Assembly (NCBI RefSeq): GCF_006442815.1
Contig: NZ_VFVL01000026.1
Location: 1 to 64,000, forward strand
Direction of reading: 5' to 3'
DNA length: 64,000 nt
DNA from: Mesorhizobium sp. B2-4-3
GTDB lineage: Bacteria > Pseudomonadota > Alphaproteobacteria > Rhizobiales > Rhizobiaceae
Shown: positions 1 through 7,879 of the stretch, in pieces
Layout of the letters: every line of letters starts with the position of its first letter
Numbering within the stretch: the first letter of the stretch is position 1
The notes under the pieces: generated by a model
The model's database searches: none
The model's input: the letters and a program-made list of their open reading frames with translations, nothing else
What the model was told of the DNA's origin: nothing
Made by a program: the position numbers and the translations under genes

Positions 1-27
1 AACCAGTTCCAGCGCTAGCATGGGAAA

Positions 28-64
28 CTGTTCGCGATGTCTTCGCACACCTGTTCGCGATGTC
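28..64. repeat. 14-bp direct repeat pair
   Basis: CTGTTCGCGATGTC occurs at 28-41 and again at 51-64, a 23-bp period. Closely spaced terminal repeats of this kind are found at the ends of some insertion sequences (IS21-like), so this could be the edge of an element lying to the left of the window. No transposase is visible, so that reading is only a guess. Confidence 0.45.
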
Positions 65-77
65 CCCAGTCCATACA

Positions 78-200
78 GGGGGGAGATTGGCAGCTTCGCC
101 GAAGGCACAATTCCTGCAGGGTTGGAGATTGGCGAAAGTCGGCGCGACATCTAATCTCCCCCCTCGTGGGGGAGATGGCCGGCAGGCCAGAGGGCGGCGC
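78..200. repeat. Rhizobial intergenic palindromic mosaic, copy A
   Basis: The segment holds a GGGGGAGATTGGCAGC start and ends in a palindrome (CTCCCCC/GGGGGAG) followed by GGCCGGCAGGCCAGAGGG. The same modules recur at 9460-9617, 25200-25359 and 30874-31034. This copy lacks the full left terminal arm and looks truncated. It resembles the RIME-type (Rhizobium-specific intergenic mosaic) repeats; the exact family name is not verified. Confidence 0.75.
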
Positions 201-234
201 TGTCCCGCCAGCCTGTCCAATAAATCCGCGAGAA

Positions 235-702
235 CTATATCGGCAGCGCGCCGGTTTCCTTGAGCGTCTCCAGCACGATCGCCGTCTTCACGTGCTGCAC
301 GGATTCATGCGGGAGGAGCACGCCGTTGACGAACTCGGACAATGATTTGAGGTCGGGCGTCACCACCTTCAGGATGTAATCCATCTCGCCGGTCAGCGCG
401 TGCGCCTCCTGCACTTCCGGTAGCCGCGCCACCAGTTCGCCGAAACGCCGCGCATTGTCTCGGTTGTGGGTGGCTAAAGTCACCGAGATGACGTTGACCA
501 GCGAAAAGCCCAGACGATCGCGGTCGAGCACGGCGCGGTAGCCCTTGATATAGCCGTCCTCTTCGAGCCGCAGCCGGCGGCGCGAGCATTGCGAGGGCGA
601 CAGGTTCACGCGCTCCGCCAGGTCGCTGTTGGTGAATCGCGCATCGTCCTGCAAAAGCGCCATTATCTTGCGATCAAATTGGTCCAGGCGCGCACCATCC
701 AT
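235..702 (-). CDS. Lrp/AsnC-family transcriptional regulator
   Basis: A 155-aa protein with the standard Lrp layout: an N-terminal winged helix (DQFDRKIMALLQDDARFTNS, then LAERVNLSPSQCSRR as recognition region) and a C-terminal RAM/AsnC ligand-binding half (EVQEAHALTGEMDYILKV). I chose the ATG at 702 because the family begins near LDxxDxKI; a longer start at 726 is possible. It is divergent from hppD, with a palindrome between them, so it is probably a tyrosine/phenylpyruvate-responsive regulator of hppD. That role is inferred from position only. Confidence 0.9.
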   Translation of the reverse strand: MDGARLDQFDRKIMALLQDDARFTNSDLAERVNLSPSQCSRRRLRLEEDGYIKGYRAVLDRDRLGFSLVNVISVTLATHNRDNARRFGELVARLPEVQEAHALTGEMDYILKVVTPDLKSLSEFVNGVLLPHESVQHVKTAIVLETLKETGALPI

Positions 703-731
703 GGATATTCCTCCAATCATGCACAATTTAC

Positions 732-744
732 GCGCATGATGCGC
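732..744. promoter_or_regulatory. Candidate operator between Lrp regulator and hppD
   Basis: GCGCATGATGCGC is a 13-nt perfect odd palindrome in the divergent promoter region between the Lrp-type gene and hppD. Lrp-family proteins bind short, often AT-centred palindromes near their own gene. Assigning this site to the neighbouring regulator is inference. Confidence 0.4.
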
Positions 745-841
745 ATTTCAAGCGGTTGAATGCAAGCACCGTGCGGCGGCTTCGCGCTATCATCGTGAAA
801 ATTGGCCAAGCACGGCCGCGACAGCTTTTCGGAGGATTGCC

Positions 842-1957
842 ATGGGCCCCTTCCCGCACGACGCCCCGCCCGCGAAAATCAGCAAGCAAAACCCGGCCGG
901 CACCGACGGTTTCGAATTCGTCGAGTTCGCGCATTCGGAGCCCGAAAAGCTCGCCGAGCTTTTCACCCGCATGGGCTATGTCGCGGTGGCCAGGCATCGC
1001 AGCAAGGACATCACCGTCTGGCGCCAGGGCGACATCAACTACGTCGTCAATGCCGAGCCCGGCTCGCATGCGATGAAGTTCGTCGAAAAGCACGGCCCCT
1101 GCGCCGCCTCGATGGCGTGGCGCGTGGTCGATGCCAAGCACGCTTTCGACCATGCCGTGTCGAAGGGCGCCACGCCCTATGAAGGCGCCGACAAGGCGCT
1201 GGACGTGCCGGCGATCGTCGGCATCGGCGGATCGCTCCTCTATTTCATCGAGACCTATGGCGAAAAGGGTTCGGCCTATGATGCCGAGTTCGAGTGGCTG
1301 GGCGAGCGCGACCCGAAGCCGGAAGGCGTCGGCTTCTATTTCCTCGACCACCTCACTCACAATGTCTATCGCGGCAACATGGACAAATGGTGGGATTTCT
1401 ACCGCGACCTGTTCGGCTTCAAGCAGATCCATTTCTTCGATATCGACGGCAAGATCACCGGTCTTGTCAGCCGCGCCATCACTTCGCCCTGCGGCAAGAT
1501 CCGCATTCCGCTGAACGAGTCCAAGGACGAGACCAGCCAGATCGCCGAATACCTCAAGAAGTATAATGGCGAGGGCATCCAGCATATCGCCGTCGGCACC
1601 GACGCCATCTACGAGGCCACCGACAAGCTCGCCGCCAACGGGCTGAAATTCATGCCCGGCCCACCCGACACTTATTACGAGATGTCGCACGACCGCGTGA
1701 ACGGCCATGACGAGCCGATCGAGCGCATGAAGAAGCACGGCATCCTGATCGACGGCGAAGGCGTGGTCGATGGCGGCACGACCAAGATCCTGCTGCAGAT
1801 CTTTTCCAAGACTGTCATCGGGCCGATTTTCTTCGAGTTCATCCAGCGCAAGGGGGACGAAGGCTTTGGCGAGGGCAATTTCCGCGCGCTGTTCGAATCG
1901 ATCGAGCAGGACCAGATCAAGCGCGGCGTCATCAAGCTGGACGGCAAGGCGGCGTAG
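842..1957 (+). CDS. hppD: 4-hydroxyphenylpyruvate dioxygenase
   Basis: This 371-aa Fe(II) enzyme converts 4-hydroxyphenylpyruvate to homogentisate, the committed step of tyrosine catabolism. Two VOC halves are visible. The iron-binding 2-His-1-Glu triad is readable: H170 in LDHLTHNVYRGNM, H248 in GEGIQHIAVGTD and E332 in FFEFIQRKGDEGFGEGNF, the last being the classical HPPD C-terminal signature. GGAGG lies upstream of the ATG. The downstream homogentisate genes hmgA and the fumarylacetoacetase lie about 2 kb away on the other strand, separated by toxin-antitoxin genes. Length is normal for bacterial HPPD. Confidence 0.97.
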   Translation: MGPFPHDAPPAKISKQNPAGTDGFEFVEFAHSEPEKLAELFTRMGYVAVARHRSKDITVWRQGDINYVVNAEPGSHAMKFVEKHGPCAASMAWRVVDAKHAFDHAVSKGATPYEGADKALDVPAIVGIGGSLLYFIETYGEKGSAYDAEFEWLGERDPKPEGVGFYFLDHLTHNVYRGNMDKWWDFYRDLFGFKQIHFFDIDGKITGLVSRAITSPCGKIRIPLNESKDETSQIAEYLKKYNGEGIQHIAVGTDAIYEATDKLAANGLKFMPGPPDTYYEMSHDRVNGHDEPIERMKKHGILIDGEGVVDGGTTKILLQIFSKTVIGPIFFEFIQRKGDEGFGEGNFRALFESIEQDQIKRGVIKLDGKAA

Positions 1958-1981
1958 CGCTTGAGCTTGCGGCCGGACCAA

Positions 1982-2005
1982 TTATGACCTAAATTCTGGT
2001 CATAA
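1982..2005. promoter_or_regulatory. Inverted-repeat operator of the Phd/PIN toxin-antitoxin module
   Basis: TTATGACC (1982-1989) and GGTCATAA (1998-2005) form a perfect 8-bp inverted repeat with an 8-bp spacer, 11 bp before the antitoxin ATG. Type II antitoxins with a Phd/AbrB DNA-binding domain autoregulate through such palindromes. The site is seen directly; the binding is inferred. Confidence 0.7.
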
Positions 2006-2016
2006 GAGGTTTGGCA

Positions 2017-2247
2017 ATGAACGTTCCGATGGCAAAAGCAAAGGCCAAACTCGCCGAGTTGGTCAAGCGTGCCCAGGCCGGCGAAGAGATCAATCTGACC
2101 CGGCACGGGGAGATTGTGGCAACCTTGAGCGCCCCTACCCGGCCTGCGGGGAGCAAGGGCCTGTTTGGTGCCCTGAAAGGCCAAATCTGGATATCGGATG
2201 ATTTCGATGAACTTGGTCCCGAATGGGACGAGTACATTGTTAAATGA
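2017..2247 (+). CDS. Phd/YefM-type antitoxin (VapB role)
   Basis: A 76-aa protein beginning MNVPMAKAKAKLAELVKRA, followed by GEEINLTRHGEIVATLS. This is the typical Phd/YefM N-terminal DNA-binding fold. The C-terminal tail (LKGQIWISDDFDELGPEWDE) is acidic and would bind the toxin. An ATG at 2017 with GAGG upstream is preferred over the TTG six bases earlier. The stop overlaps the toxin start by four bases (ATGA), so the two are translationally coupled. An autoregulatory palindrome lies just upstream. Confidence 0.88.
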   Translation: MNVPMAKAKAKLAELVKRAQAGEEINLTRHGEIVATLSAPTRPAGSKGLFGALKGQIWISDDFDELGPEWDEYIVK

Positions 2248-2618
2248 GCAGAAAATATCTGGTCGACACCCATATTTTGCTGTGGGTTCTCAATGCGGAT
2301 TCACGTCTTTCGGATCATCATCGCGACATCTTTCTTGCGGGCGAGGATGTGGTCGTCAGCGCAATCTCGGTGGCAGAGATCGCCATCAAGAAATCGCTCG
2401 GCAAAGTCACGCTCACAGGCAATATCGTCGAAATCTTGCGGTCGAACGGTATTCCGATCCTCGGCGTCAATGAATTGCACGCAGCGAGGCTTGAGCATCT
2501 GCCGCTTCATCATCGGGATCCATTCGACCGTCTGCTCATCGCGCAGGCTCAAATCGAAGGTCTGACGATGGTCACTGCGGATCGGCACTTCACAGCCTAC
2601 GACGTTGCGTTGGTCTAA
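2244..2618 (+). CDS. PIN-domain toxin (VapC-type ribonuclease)
   Basis: A 124-aa PIN protein. The acidic Mg-binding residues are readable: D8 in YLVDTHILLW, E45 in ISVAEIAIKKSLGK, D92/D95 in HHRDPFDRLLIAQA and D112 in MVTADRHF. VapC-type toxins cleave tRNA or rRNA when freed from the antitoxin. The active site looks intact, so the toxin is probably functional. It follows the Phd-type antitoxin with a 4-base overlap. The Phd + PIN pairing (rather than AbrB + PIN) is common in Rhizobiales. Confidence 0.92.
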   Translation: MSRKYLVDTHILLWVLNADSRLSDHHRDIFLAGEDVVVSAISVAEIAIKKSLGKVTLTGNIVEILRSNGIPILGVNELHAARLEHLPLHHRDPFDRLLIAQAQIEGLTMVTADRHFTAYDVALV

Positions 2619-2630
2619 GCATCCGGTGCA

Positions 2631-2693
2631 GCCCGACTCACCCTTCCTCGGCTTAATATCGTAGTCGAGCGGGAATCGTCCTTGGGGCGCCAT
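2631..2693 (-). pseudogene. Remnant of a DinB-like gene 3' end
   Basis: Reading the minus strand gives APQGRFPLDYDIKPRKGESG, which matches the C-terminus of the complete DinB-like gene 0.7 kb downstream (LDEFLLDYDLKLRKDEVERLG): 9 of 12 residues agree over LDYD-K-RK-E. Only the last ~20 codons are present, with no start and no continuing frame. It may be a scar of the event that brought in the toxin-antitoxin genes, duplicating the end of the dinB-like gene. Confidence 0.55.
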
Positions 2694-2739
2694 GACCAAA
2701 GCGAGTAGGTCGCACTATCCGGCGTCGATGCTGAGCGAG

Positions 2740-3066
2740 CTACTTTTGGAGACCAGCGGCTTTGCGCAGGATATCGTTTATCCGGCTCTGCCAGCCGGGT
2801 CCGCCGGCGCGAAAGCGGGCGATCACATCGCTGTCGAGCCGCAGCGTCACTTGCTTCTTCGGATTGTCGAGCGCCGGCCGGCCGCGCGCCCGGCGGATGC
2901 TTTCGGCTAGGTCGGGAAAGACCTCGGTGAAGGGACGAGCGTTTCGAAAGTCCTCCTCAGTCCACTCGGGATTGTCGGAAACGGCGTCCCAATCTTCCTT
3001 CGTGAAGCCCTTGCCTGGCTGGAATTCCTTGTCTGGCTCCGTGATGTTCAGCTTAGACTTTGCCAT
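2740..3066 (-). CDS. brnA: BrnA-type antitoxin
   Basis: A 108-aa protein with a charged N-terminal arm and a C-terminal ribbon-helix-helix-like segment, KKQVTLRLDSDVIARFRAGGPGWQSRINDILRKA, which is the BrnA signature. It neutralises the BrnT ribonuclease and binds DNA to repress the pair. Its start lies inside the 3' end of brnT (14-bp overlap), as usual for brnTA. The order is toxin first, antitoxin second, the reverse of the neighbouring Phd/PIN module. Confidence 0.92.
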   Translation of the reverse strand: MAKSKLNITEPDKEFQPGKGFTKEDWDAVSDNPEWTEEDFRNARPFTEVFPDLAESIRRARGRPALDNPKKQVTLRLDSDVIARFRAGGPGWQSRINDILRKAAGLQK

Positions 3067-3310
3067 CGAACAATCTCCTTTCCGCCTGGTTGGCCGGCCG
3101 CATCGAAATTATCGAAATGCCCTCGGAGCCAAGCCGGGCAAAGATCACCGCAACGACTCCGCCAACAAGCCACCCGATCGCCATGAAGCGTCCGGCCTTG
3201 GCTGTCCGGATTGTCGACGTGAGAAAGAATCCGTCATCCACAACGGCAAAATCCAGCCCGTGCTTCTCGATGTTGGCCAGTCGCTTCGGCTCATCCCAAA
3301 CGATCTTCAT
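3053..3310 (-). CDS. brnT: BrnT-type ribonuclease toxin
   Basis: An 85-aa DUF497/BrnT protein. It starts MKIVWDEPKRLANIEKHGLDF, the family hallmark (WDxxKxxxNxxKHGxxF), and ends ISMRPANQAERRLF, matching the ISaRxAxxxErrxY tail. BrnT is a RelE-like mRNA interferase. No strong Shine-Dalgarno is seen before the ATG at 3310. A possible -35 TTGACT lies at 3335-3340 (minus strand), within an AT-rich stretch with direct repeats. Confidence 0.92.
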   Translation of the reverse strand: MKIVWDEPKRLANIEKHGLDFAVVDDGFFLTSTIRTAKAGRFMAIGWLVGGVVAVIFARLGSEGISIISMRPANQAERRLFDGKV

Positions 3311-3318
3311 GAATTTAT

Positions 3319-3363
3319 GTACCTACAATAATTAAGTCAATAATTTTCGTAACTACAATAATT
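3319..3363 (-). promoter_or_regulatory. brnTA promoter region with two direct repeats
   Basis: GTACCTACAATAATT (3319-3333) and GTAACTACAATAATT (3349-3363) differ by one base and are spaced 30 bp apart, about three helical turns. They flank and overlap likely promoter elements for brnT. Ribbon-helix-helix antitoxins commonly bind tandem operators cooperatively, so these are the best candidates for BrnA sites. The stretch is much more AT-rich than its surroundings. Confidence 0.6.
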
Positions 3364-3378
3364 TTCAGGTCGTCTCGT

Positions 3379-3915
3379 TCACAACCCCAATCGCTCGACT
3401 TCATCCTTTCTGAGCTTCAGGTCATAGTCGAGCAGGAATTCATCGAGCTGCGGCGGCGCTACCGATGTGCCGGCGAGCATGGCGTGCACCTGGCCGCGGT
3501 GATGGATGTCGTGCAGGAAGACATGGGCGAGTATATCGCCGATCTTTTCGGGGATCATGCCGTCCTCGCGCCTGTCGGTGACGACGCGGCGGTCAAGATC
3601 GGCTTCGGACAGACGATCGCAGAAGGCAATCAGCCGACGGTCGAAATCGGCCTGTGCCGCCGCCAGACTCGCCACATCGTCGAACGGCAGGAAGGTGTCG
3701 TATGCCGAGGCGCCTAGGCCGCCATCGGTCAGGAAATCGAGATAGAGACGGTCGACCGCGAGGATGTGGTTGAGCGTCTCCCTGATCGACGGAAAGAAGC
3801 TGGTGCGCACGGCCTCGAACTCGCCAGGCTTCAACGTGAGCACAGCGCAGTAGAGCCGGTCGTTCGACCAGAGATTGTTGCGCGCCATGCGGCGCAGATG
3901 CTCCAGCATGGTCAC
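3379..3915 (-). CDS. DinB/YfiT-like metalloenzyme fold protein
   Basis: A 178-aa protein with the DinB four-helix pattern. The three metal-binding histidines are recognisable: H50 in IRETLNHILAVDRLYLDFL, then H132 and H136/H137 in GDILAHVFLHDIHHRGQVHAML. DinB-like proteins include thiol-dependent transferases (bacillithiol or mycothiol S-transferases), but the substrate here is unknown. It lies 15 bp downstream of the fumarylacetoacetase gene on the same strand, so it may be the last gene of the homogentisate operon. A fragment of a second copy is seen at 2631-2693. Confidence 0.87.
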   Translation of the reverse strand: MTMLEHLRRMARNNLWSNDRLYCAVLTLKPGEFEAVRTSFFPSIRETLNHILAVDRLYLDFLTDGGLGASAYDTFLPFDDVASLAAAQADFDRRLIAFCDRLSEADLDRRVVTDRREDGMIPEKIGDILAHVFLHDIHHRGQVHAMLAGTSVAPPQLDEFLLDYDLKLRKDEVERLGL

Positions 3916-3930
3916 CGCCTCAATGCCCCC

Positions 3931-4944
3931 TCACCTCTCGTATTTCTCGACCTTCTGCTCGATGGCGCCGAAGATCGAATGTCCAGCCTTGTCCTTCATT
4001 TCGATGCGCACCGTGTCGCCGAAACGCAGGAAAGGCGTCTTCGGCTCGCCGCTCTCGATGGTCTCGATCATGCGCAGCTCGGCGATGCAGGAATAGCCGC
4101 CGCCTCCCGCCGCAACCGGCTTGCCCGGCCCGCCATTGAGCTTGTTGGATACGGTGCCCGAGCCGATGATGGTGCCGGCGGCGAGCGGCCGCGTCTTGGC
4201 GGCATGCACGATCAGCGCCGGAAAATCGAAGGTCATGTCGACGCCGGCATTGGCGCGGCCGAACGGCTTGCCGTTGAGATCGGCGAGCAGCGCGAGATTG
4301 ACCTTGCCGCCGTCCCAGGCGTCGCCCAGTTCGTCGGGCGTGACGGCAACCGGCGAAAAGGCGGACGACGGTTTCGATTGGAAGAAGCCAAACCCTTTGG
4401 CCAGTTCCGGCCCGGTGATGGCACGCAGCGTGACATCGTTGACCAGCATCACCAGCCGGATCGCGTTCCTCGCCTCGTCCAGTCCGGCGCCCATCGGCAC
4501 GTCGTCGACGATGACGGCGACCTCCGCCTCCATGTCGATGCCGAAGGCCTCGTCGGCCATGCGGATCGGATCGCGCGGGGCAATGAAGGAGTCCGAGCCG
4601 CCCTGGTAGATCAGCGGATCGGTCCAGAAGCTTGCCGGCATCTCGGCGCCGCGTGCCTTCCGCACCAGCTCGACATGGTTCACATAGGCCGAACCATCCG
4701 CCCATTGATAGGCGCGCGGCAGCGGCGAATGCGCGTCGTGCTCGTGGAAACGCGCCGAGGGAACTGCGTTGGTCTCGAGCGATTCCGCCATCGCCGCCAG
4801 ATGCGGCGCAATGCGGCGCCAATCGTCGAGCGCGGCCTGCAGCGTCGGCACCAGGAACGAGGCATCGGTGAACCGCGTGAGATCGCGCGAGACCACGACC
4901 AGTTTTCCGTCGCGCGTCCCGTTCTTCAATGTGGCAAGCTTCAT
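3931..4944 (-). CDS. fahA: Fumarylacetoacetate hydrolase family protein
   Basis: This 337-aa enzyme would hydrolyse fumarylacetoacetate to fumarate and acetoacetate, the last step of tyrosine degradation. The C-terminal FAH domain carries the metal-binding GIDMEAEVAVIVDDVPMG segment and LVNDVTLR. The start at 4944 is fixed by GGAGAGGAAACCGC upstream and by the ATGA overlap with the preceding gene; an in-frame extension to 5052 lies inside that gene and is rejected. It is the third cistron after hmgA. Maleylacetoacetate isomerase, normally needed between hmgA and this enzyme, is absent from the window. Confidence 0.93.
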   Translation of the reverse strand: MKLATLKNGTRDGKLVVVSRDLTRFTDASFLVPTLQAALDDWRRIAPHLAAMAESLETNAVPSARFHEHDAHSPLPRAYQWADGSAYVNHVELVRKARGAEMPASFWTDPLIYQGGSDSFIAPRDPIRMADEAFGIDMEAEVAVIVDDVPMGAGLDEARNAIRLVMLVNDVTLRAITGPELAKGFGFFQSKPSSAFSPVAVTPDELGDAWDGGKVNLALLADLNGKPFGRANAGVDMTFDFPALIVHAAKTRPLAAGTIIGSGTVSNKLNGGPGKPVAAGGGGYSCIAELRMIETIESGEPKTPFLRFGDTVRIEMKDKAGHSIFGAIEQKVEKYER

Positions 4945-5840
4945 GCGGTTTCCTCTCCTGAAGCGGCGTGTTCGCCGCTTAGCGGTACAACAAGGCCGTC
5001 GCGGGCAATCGTCAAGTCGCCGGACCAAGTTTTCCTGACGGCGTCGATCCAATCGTCCTCACCGATGGCGGGATCGTCGGCAGGAATGAGGTGGTTGAGC
5101 ACCAACCTGCCGACGCGGGCCTCGCTGGCTATGCGGCCTGCCTCCTCGGCCAGGCTATGGCTGGCAAAGAGGTGCTCGCGCAGCCGCGCGCCGTTGCCGG
5201 TCCTGGCGATCAGCCTTTCCACGCCCTCCTCCAGCATGGCTTCATGGACAAGGATGTCGGCGCCGCTGGCAAACCCGGCCAGCGGCGGAAAGAACGCTGT
5301 GTCGGCGGAAAACACCACGCTCTTGCCGCCATGCTCGAAACGCAGCGCAAAACAGTCGGTCACGGGCGGATGGTCGACGCGCAGCGCCCTCACCGTCAGG
5401 TCGCGCTGGTCCAGGACCGATCCTTCGCCGAACTCCTTGACGGTGACGAGGTCGCGAACATCCGGCCTGCCTTCGTCGTCGATGCGGATTTCGATGTCGA
5501 ACGCCATCGCCTGGCAGAAATGCCGCCAGTGGTCCCTTGTACCCGGCGGGCCGAAAACGCTGACCGGCATCGCCAGGCCCGCCGTCCAAGCGGTATGGAT
5601 CAGCGACCCGAGTTCCAGAACGTGGTCGGAATGAAGGTGCGTGATGAAGATCAGGTCGAGCGCCTGCAGGCTGACGCCGGCATCAGTCAGCGCCCGCGTG
5701 ACGCCAAGTCCGCAATCGACGACGACGGTGCGCCCGCCGATTTCGAGCAGCGACGAACTCGGCCAGGGGCCGCCCGGCCGGACTGCCGGACCGCCCTTGG
5801 AGTCGAGCAGGACGAGCCGACCCACGTTTTCGGCACTCAA
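4941..5840 (-). CDS. MBL-fold metallohydrolase in the homogentisate operon
   Basis: A 299-aa metallo-beta-lactamase-fold protein. The metal motif [15 protein letters not shown] is intact, followed by SADTAFFPP and LNHLIPADD with further likely metal ligands. The layout resembles the RNase Z/arylsulfatase branch, but no substrate can be assigned. The start is the TTG at 5840, which overlaps the hmgA stop (TTGA), while its stop overlaps the next start (ATGA). The tight coupling on both sides implies a role in homogentisate or acetoacetate metabolism, perhaps hydrolysing a side product. That role is inferred, not known. Confidence 0.9.
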   Translation of the reverse strand: MSAENVGRLVLLDSKGGPAVRPGGPWPSSSLLEIGGRTVVVDCGLGVTRALTDAGVSLQALDLIFITHLHSDHVLELGSLIHTAWTAGLAMPVSVFGPPGTRDHWRHFCQAMAFDIEIRIDDEGRPDVRDLVTVKEFGEGSVLDQRDLTVRALRVDHPPVTDCFALRFEHGGKSVVFSADTAFFPPLAGFASGADILVHEAMLEEGVERLIARTGNGARLREHLFASHSLAEEAGRIASEARVGRLVLNHLIPADDPAIGEDDWIDAVRKTWSGDLTIARDGLVVPLSGEHAASGEETA

Positions 5841-7150
5841 GACCAGTCGCCCTCTGGTGTGCCGTTGAAACGCTTCTTCAGGTCGGCCCAGCAGTCGATG
5901 TAGTTCTCCTGCAAAGTGCCGAGCTCGGCGGCGTAGCGCGTCAGCATCTGGGGGAAGCGCGTCTCGAACATGAAGGCCATGGTGTTGTCGAGCTTCACCG
6001 GCTTTAGGTCGGCCTGCGTCGCTTTCTCGAAGCCGGATGCGTCCGGCCCATGCGCCAGCATCTGATTGTGCAGGCTGATGCCGCCGGGCACAAAACCCTC
6101 CTCCTTGGCGTCGTACTGGCCATGGATCAGGCCCATGAACTCGCTCATGATGTTGCGGTGGTACCACGGCGGCCGAAACGTGTTTTCCGCCACCAGCCAG
6201 CGCGGCGGGAAGATGACGAAGTCGACATTGGCCGTGCCCTCCTCGCCGCTTGGCGCCGTCAGCACCGTGAAGATCGACGGGTCCGGGTGATCGAACAGGA
6301 GGGCGCCGACGGGCGAAAACGTCGCCAGATCATATTTGTAGGGCGCGTAGTTGCCGTGCCAGGCGACGACATCAAGCGGCGAATGGCCGAGCTCGGTAAC
6401 GTGGAAGGCGCCGCACCATTTGACGATCAGCCGGCAGGGCGTCTCCTTCTCCTCGAACCAGGCGCAGGGCGTCTTGAAGTCGCGCGGGTTGGCCAGGCAA
6501 TTGGCGCCGATCGGCCCGCGGTCGGGCATGGTGAACTTGGCGCCGTAGTTCTCGCAGACATAGCCGCGCGCCTCCTTGTCGGCGAGCTCGACCTTGAAGA
6601 CGAGGCCGCGCGGCAGCACGGCGATCTCGCCGGGACTAAGCTCGATCACGCCCATCTCGGTGACGAAGCGCAGCGCGCCGACCTGCGGCACGACCAGCAA
6701 TTCGCCGTCGGCGTTGAAGAAGTGGTCGTCCGCCATCGAGCGGTTGGCGACATAGACATGCGCGGCCATGCCGGACTGGCCGACCGCGTCGCCGGCCGTG
6801 GTGAAGGTGCGCATGCCGGAGATGAAGTCCGTCGGCTCGCCGGGCATTGGTGTCGGGTTCCAGCGATACTGACCGAGCGCCAGCTCGTGGTCGCCGATAT
6901 TCGGCCCGGTCTTCCATAATGGATAGCTCGCCCCCTTGAAGCGGCCGGTGTGTTTCACACTCGGGCGAATGCGGTAAAGCCAGGAGCGCTCGTTGGTGCC
7001 GCGAGGGGCGGTGAAGGGCGAGCCCGACAGCTGCTCGGCATAGAGCCCGTAGGCCGGCCGCTGCGGCGAGTTGCGCCCCTGCGGCAGTGAGCCGGGCAGC
7101 GTCTCGGTCTCGAAATCATTGCCGAAACCCGGCATGTAGGAAAAGGCCAT
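5837..7150 (-). CDS. hmgA: Homogentisate 1,2-dioxygenase
   Basis: A 437-aa Fe(II) ring-cleavage dioxygenase that opens homogentisate to maleylacetoacetate. The three iron ligands are in the expected context: His and Glu in [21 protein letters not shown], and His in [12 protein letters not shown]. The N-terminus ([26 protein letters not shown]) is the family signature. It is the first gene of a three-gene coupled operon and is divergent from a MarR-type gene. A promoter with TTGATA and TACAAA boxes 17 bp apart lies in the intergenic space. Confidence 0.97.
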   Translation of the reverse strand: MAFSYMPGFGNDFETETLPGSLPQGRNSPQRPAYGLYAEQLSGSPFTAPRGTNERSWLYRIRPSVKHTGRFKGASYPLWKTGPNIGDHELALGQYRWNPTPMPGEPTDFISGMRTFTTAGDAVGQSGMAAHVYVANRSMADDHFFNADGELLVVPQVGALRFVTEMGVIELSPGEIAVLPRGLVFKVELADKEARGYVCENYGAKFTMPDRGPIGANCLANPRDFKTPCAWFEEKETPCRLIVKWCGAFHVTELGHSPLDVVAWHGNYAPYKYDLATFSPVGALLFDHPDPSIFTVLTAPSGEEGTANVDFVIFPPRWLVAENTFRPPWYHRNIMSEFMGLIHGQYDAKEEGFVPGGISLHNQMLAHGPDASGFEKATQADLKPVKLDNTMAFMFETRFPQMLTRYAAELGTLQENYIDCWADLKKRFNGTPEGDWS

Positions 7151-7222
7151 CCGATCCTCCCTGATCCCGGCTTGCGAGCTTCGAGAACTGGCCAGCCGGC
7201 GACGTTGACCAAACTGGTTTCA

Positions 7223-7251
7223 TTTGTAACCATCGAAAATGTAACTATCAA
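7223..7251 (-). promoter_or_regulatory. Candidate hmgA promoter and MarR operator
   Basis: On the minus strand TTGATA (7251-7246) and TACAAA (7228-7223) are 17 bp apart, a reasonable sigma-70 promoter for hmgA. TTTGTAAC (7223-7230) and AATGTAAC (7238-7245) form direct repeats with a 15-bp period within and around the spacer. A small palindrome, ACCAAACTGGT, lies at 7208-7218. These are plausible sites for the divergent MarR protein. Confidence 0.5.
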
Positions 7252-7279
7252 CGGCTGTGTTGCACGCCGGGAGCGCTCC

Positions 7280-7750
7280 ATGGAACCGGATATCCTCGAG
7301 CTGGAAGACTTCCTGCCGTACCGGCTCTACCGGCTGGCCGACACCGTCAGCCGCGAATTCTCGAAAATCTACAAAGATCGGCATGGCCTGACGCGGCCGG
7401 AATGGCGCACGCTATCAGGCATTGGCCAGCGCGGCACGATGACGGCGACCGAGCTCGGCGAGCAGTCGGCCATGCACAAGACCAAGGTTTCGCGTGCGGT
7501 CGCCGAATTGGAGCGCCGGCGCTGGCTGACGCGCACGCCGGACGAGAAGGATCGCCGCGTCGAGCGCCTGACGCTGACTAAAGCGGGGCTCGCGGCTTAT
7601 CGCGAGATGGTGCCGCTGGCGAAGGCGTTTGAACGGGAGCTGCTGGGAAGGCTTGGTGTGGAAGAGCGCGCGGCGATCGCAGAAGGGCTGGCCGCGCTCG
7701 AAGCCAGTCTGACCCTGGGCAACAGCCGAGGTCGGGCTCGCTCATTCTGA
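7280..7750 (+). CDS. MarR-family regulator, divergent from hmgA
   Basis: A 156-aa winged-helix protein: LYRLADTVSREFSKIYKDRHGLTRPEWRTL, then the recognition helix region GEQSAMHKTKVSRAVAELERR and the wing RTPDEKDRRVERLTLT. The ATG at 7280 is preferred over an in-frame start at 7172 because MarR proteins start close to this point and the extra residues look non-coding. By position it probably represses the homogentisate operon, relieved by homogentisate or a related aromatic (inference). Confidence 0.92.
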   Translation: MEPDILELEDFLPYRLYRLADTVSREFSKIYKDRHGLTRPEWRTLSGIGQRGTMTATELGEQSAMHKTKVSRAVAELERRRWLTRTPDEKDRRVERLTLTKAGLAAYREMVPLAKAFERELLGRLGVEERAAIAEGLAALEASLTLGNSRGRARSF

Positions 7751-7879
7751 ACGACCAAGGCCGTGCGAAACAAGCCTCGGTCCCAGCTCGAGATTCCGGC
7801 TGAGCGTGATTTTGGCGGTCAAGCCGTCTATAGTTGCCGCAGCACCGGCGGGAGGACTACATCGAAGGGAGGACTTATC

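Noticed and set aside
3766-5634. Long plus-strand open frame opposite fumarylacetoacetase and MBL genes
   Set aside because: It is the antisense shadow of well-identified minus-strand genes, is Arg/His-rich without any recognisable domain, and has no ribosome-binding site.
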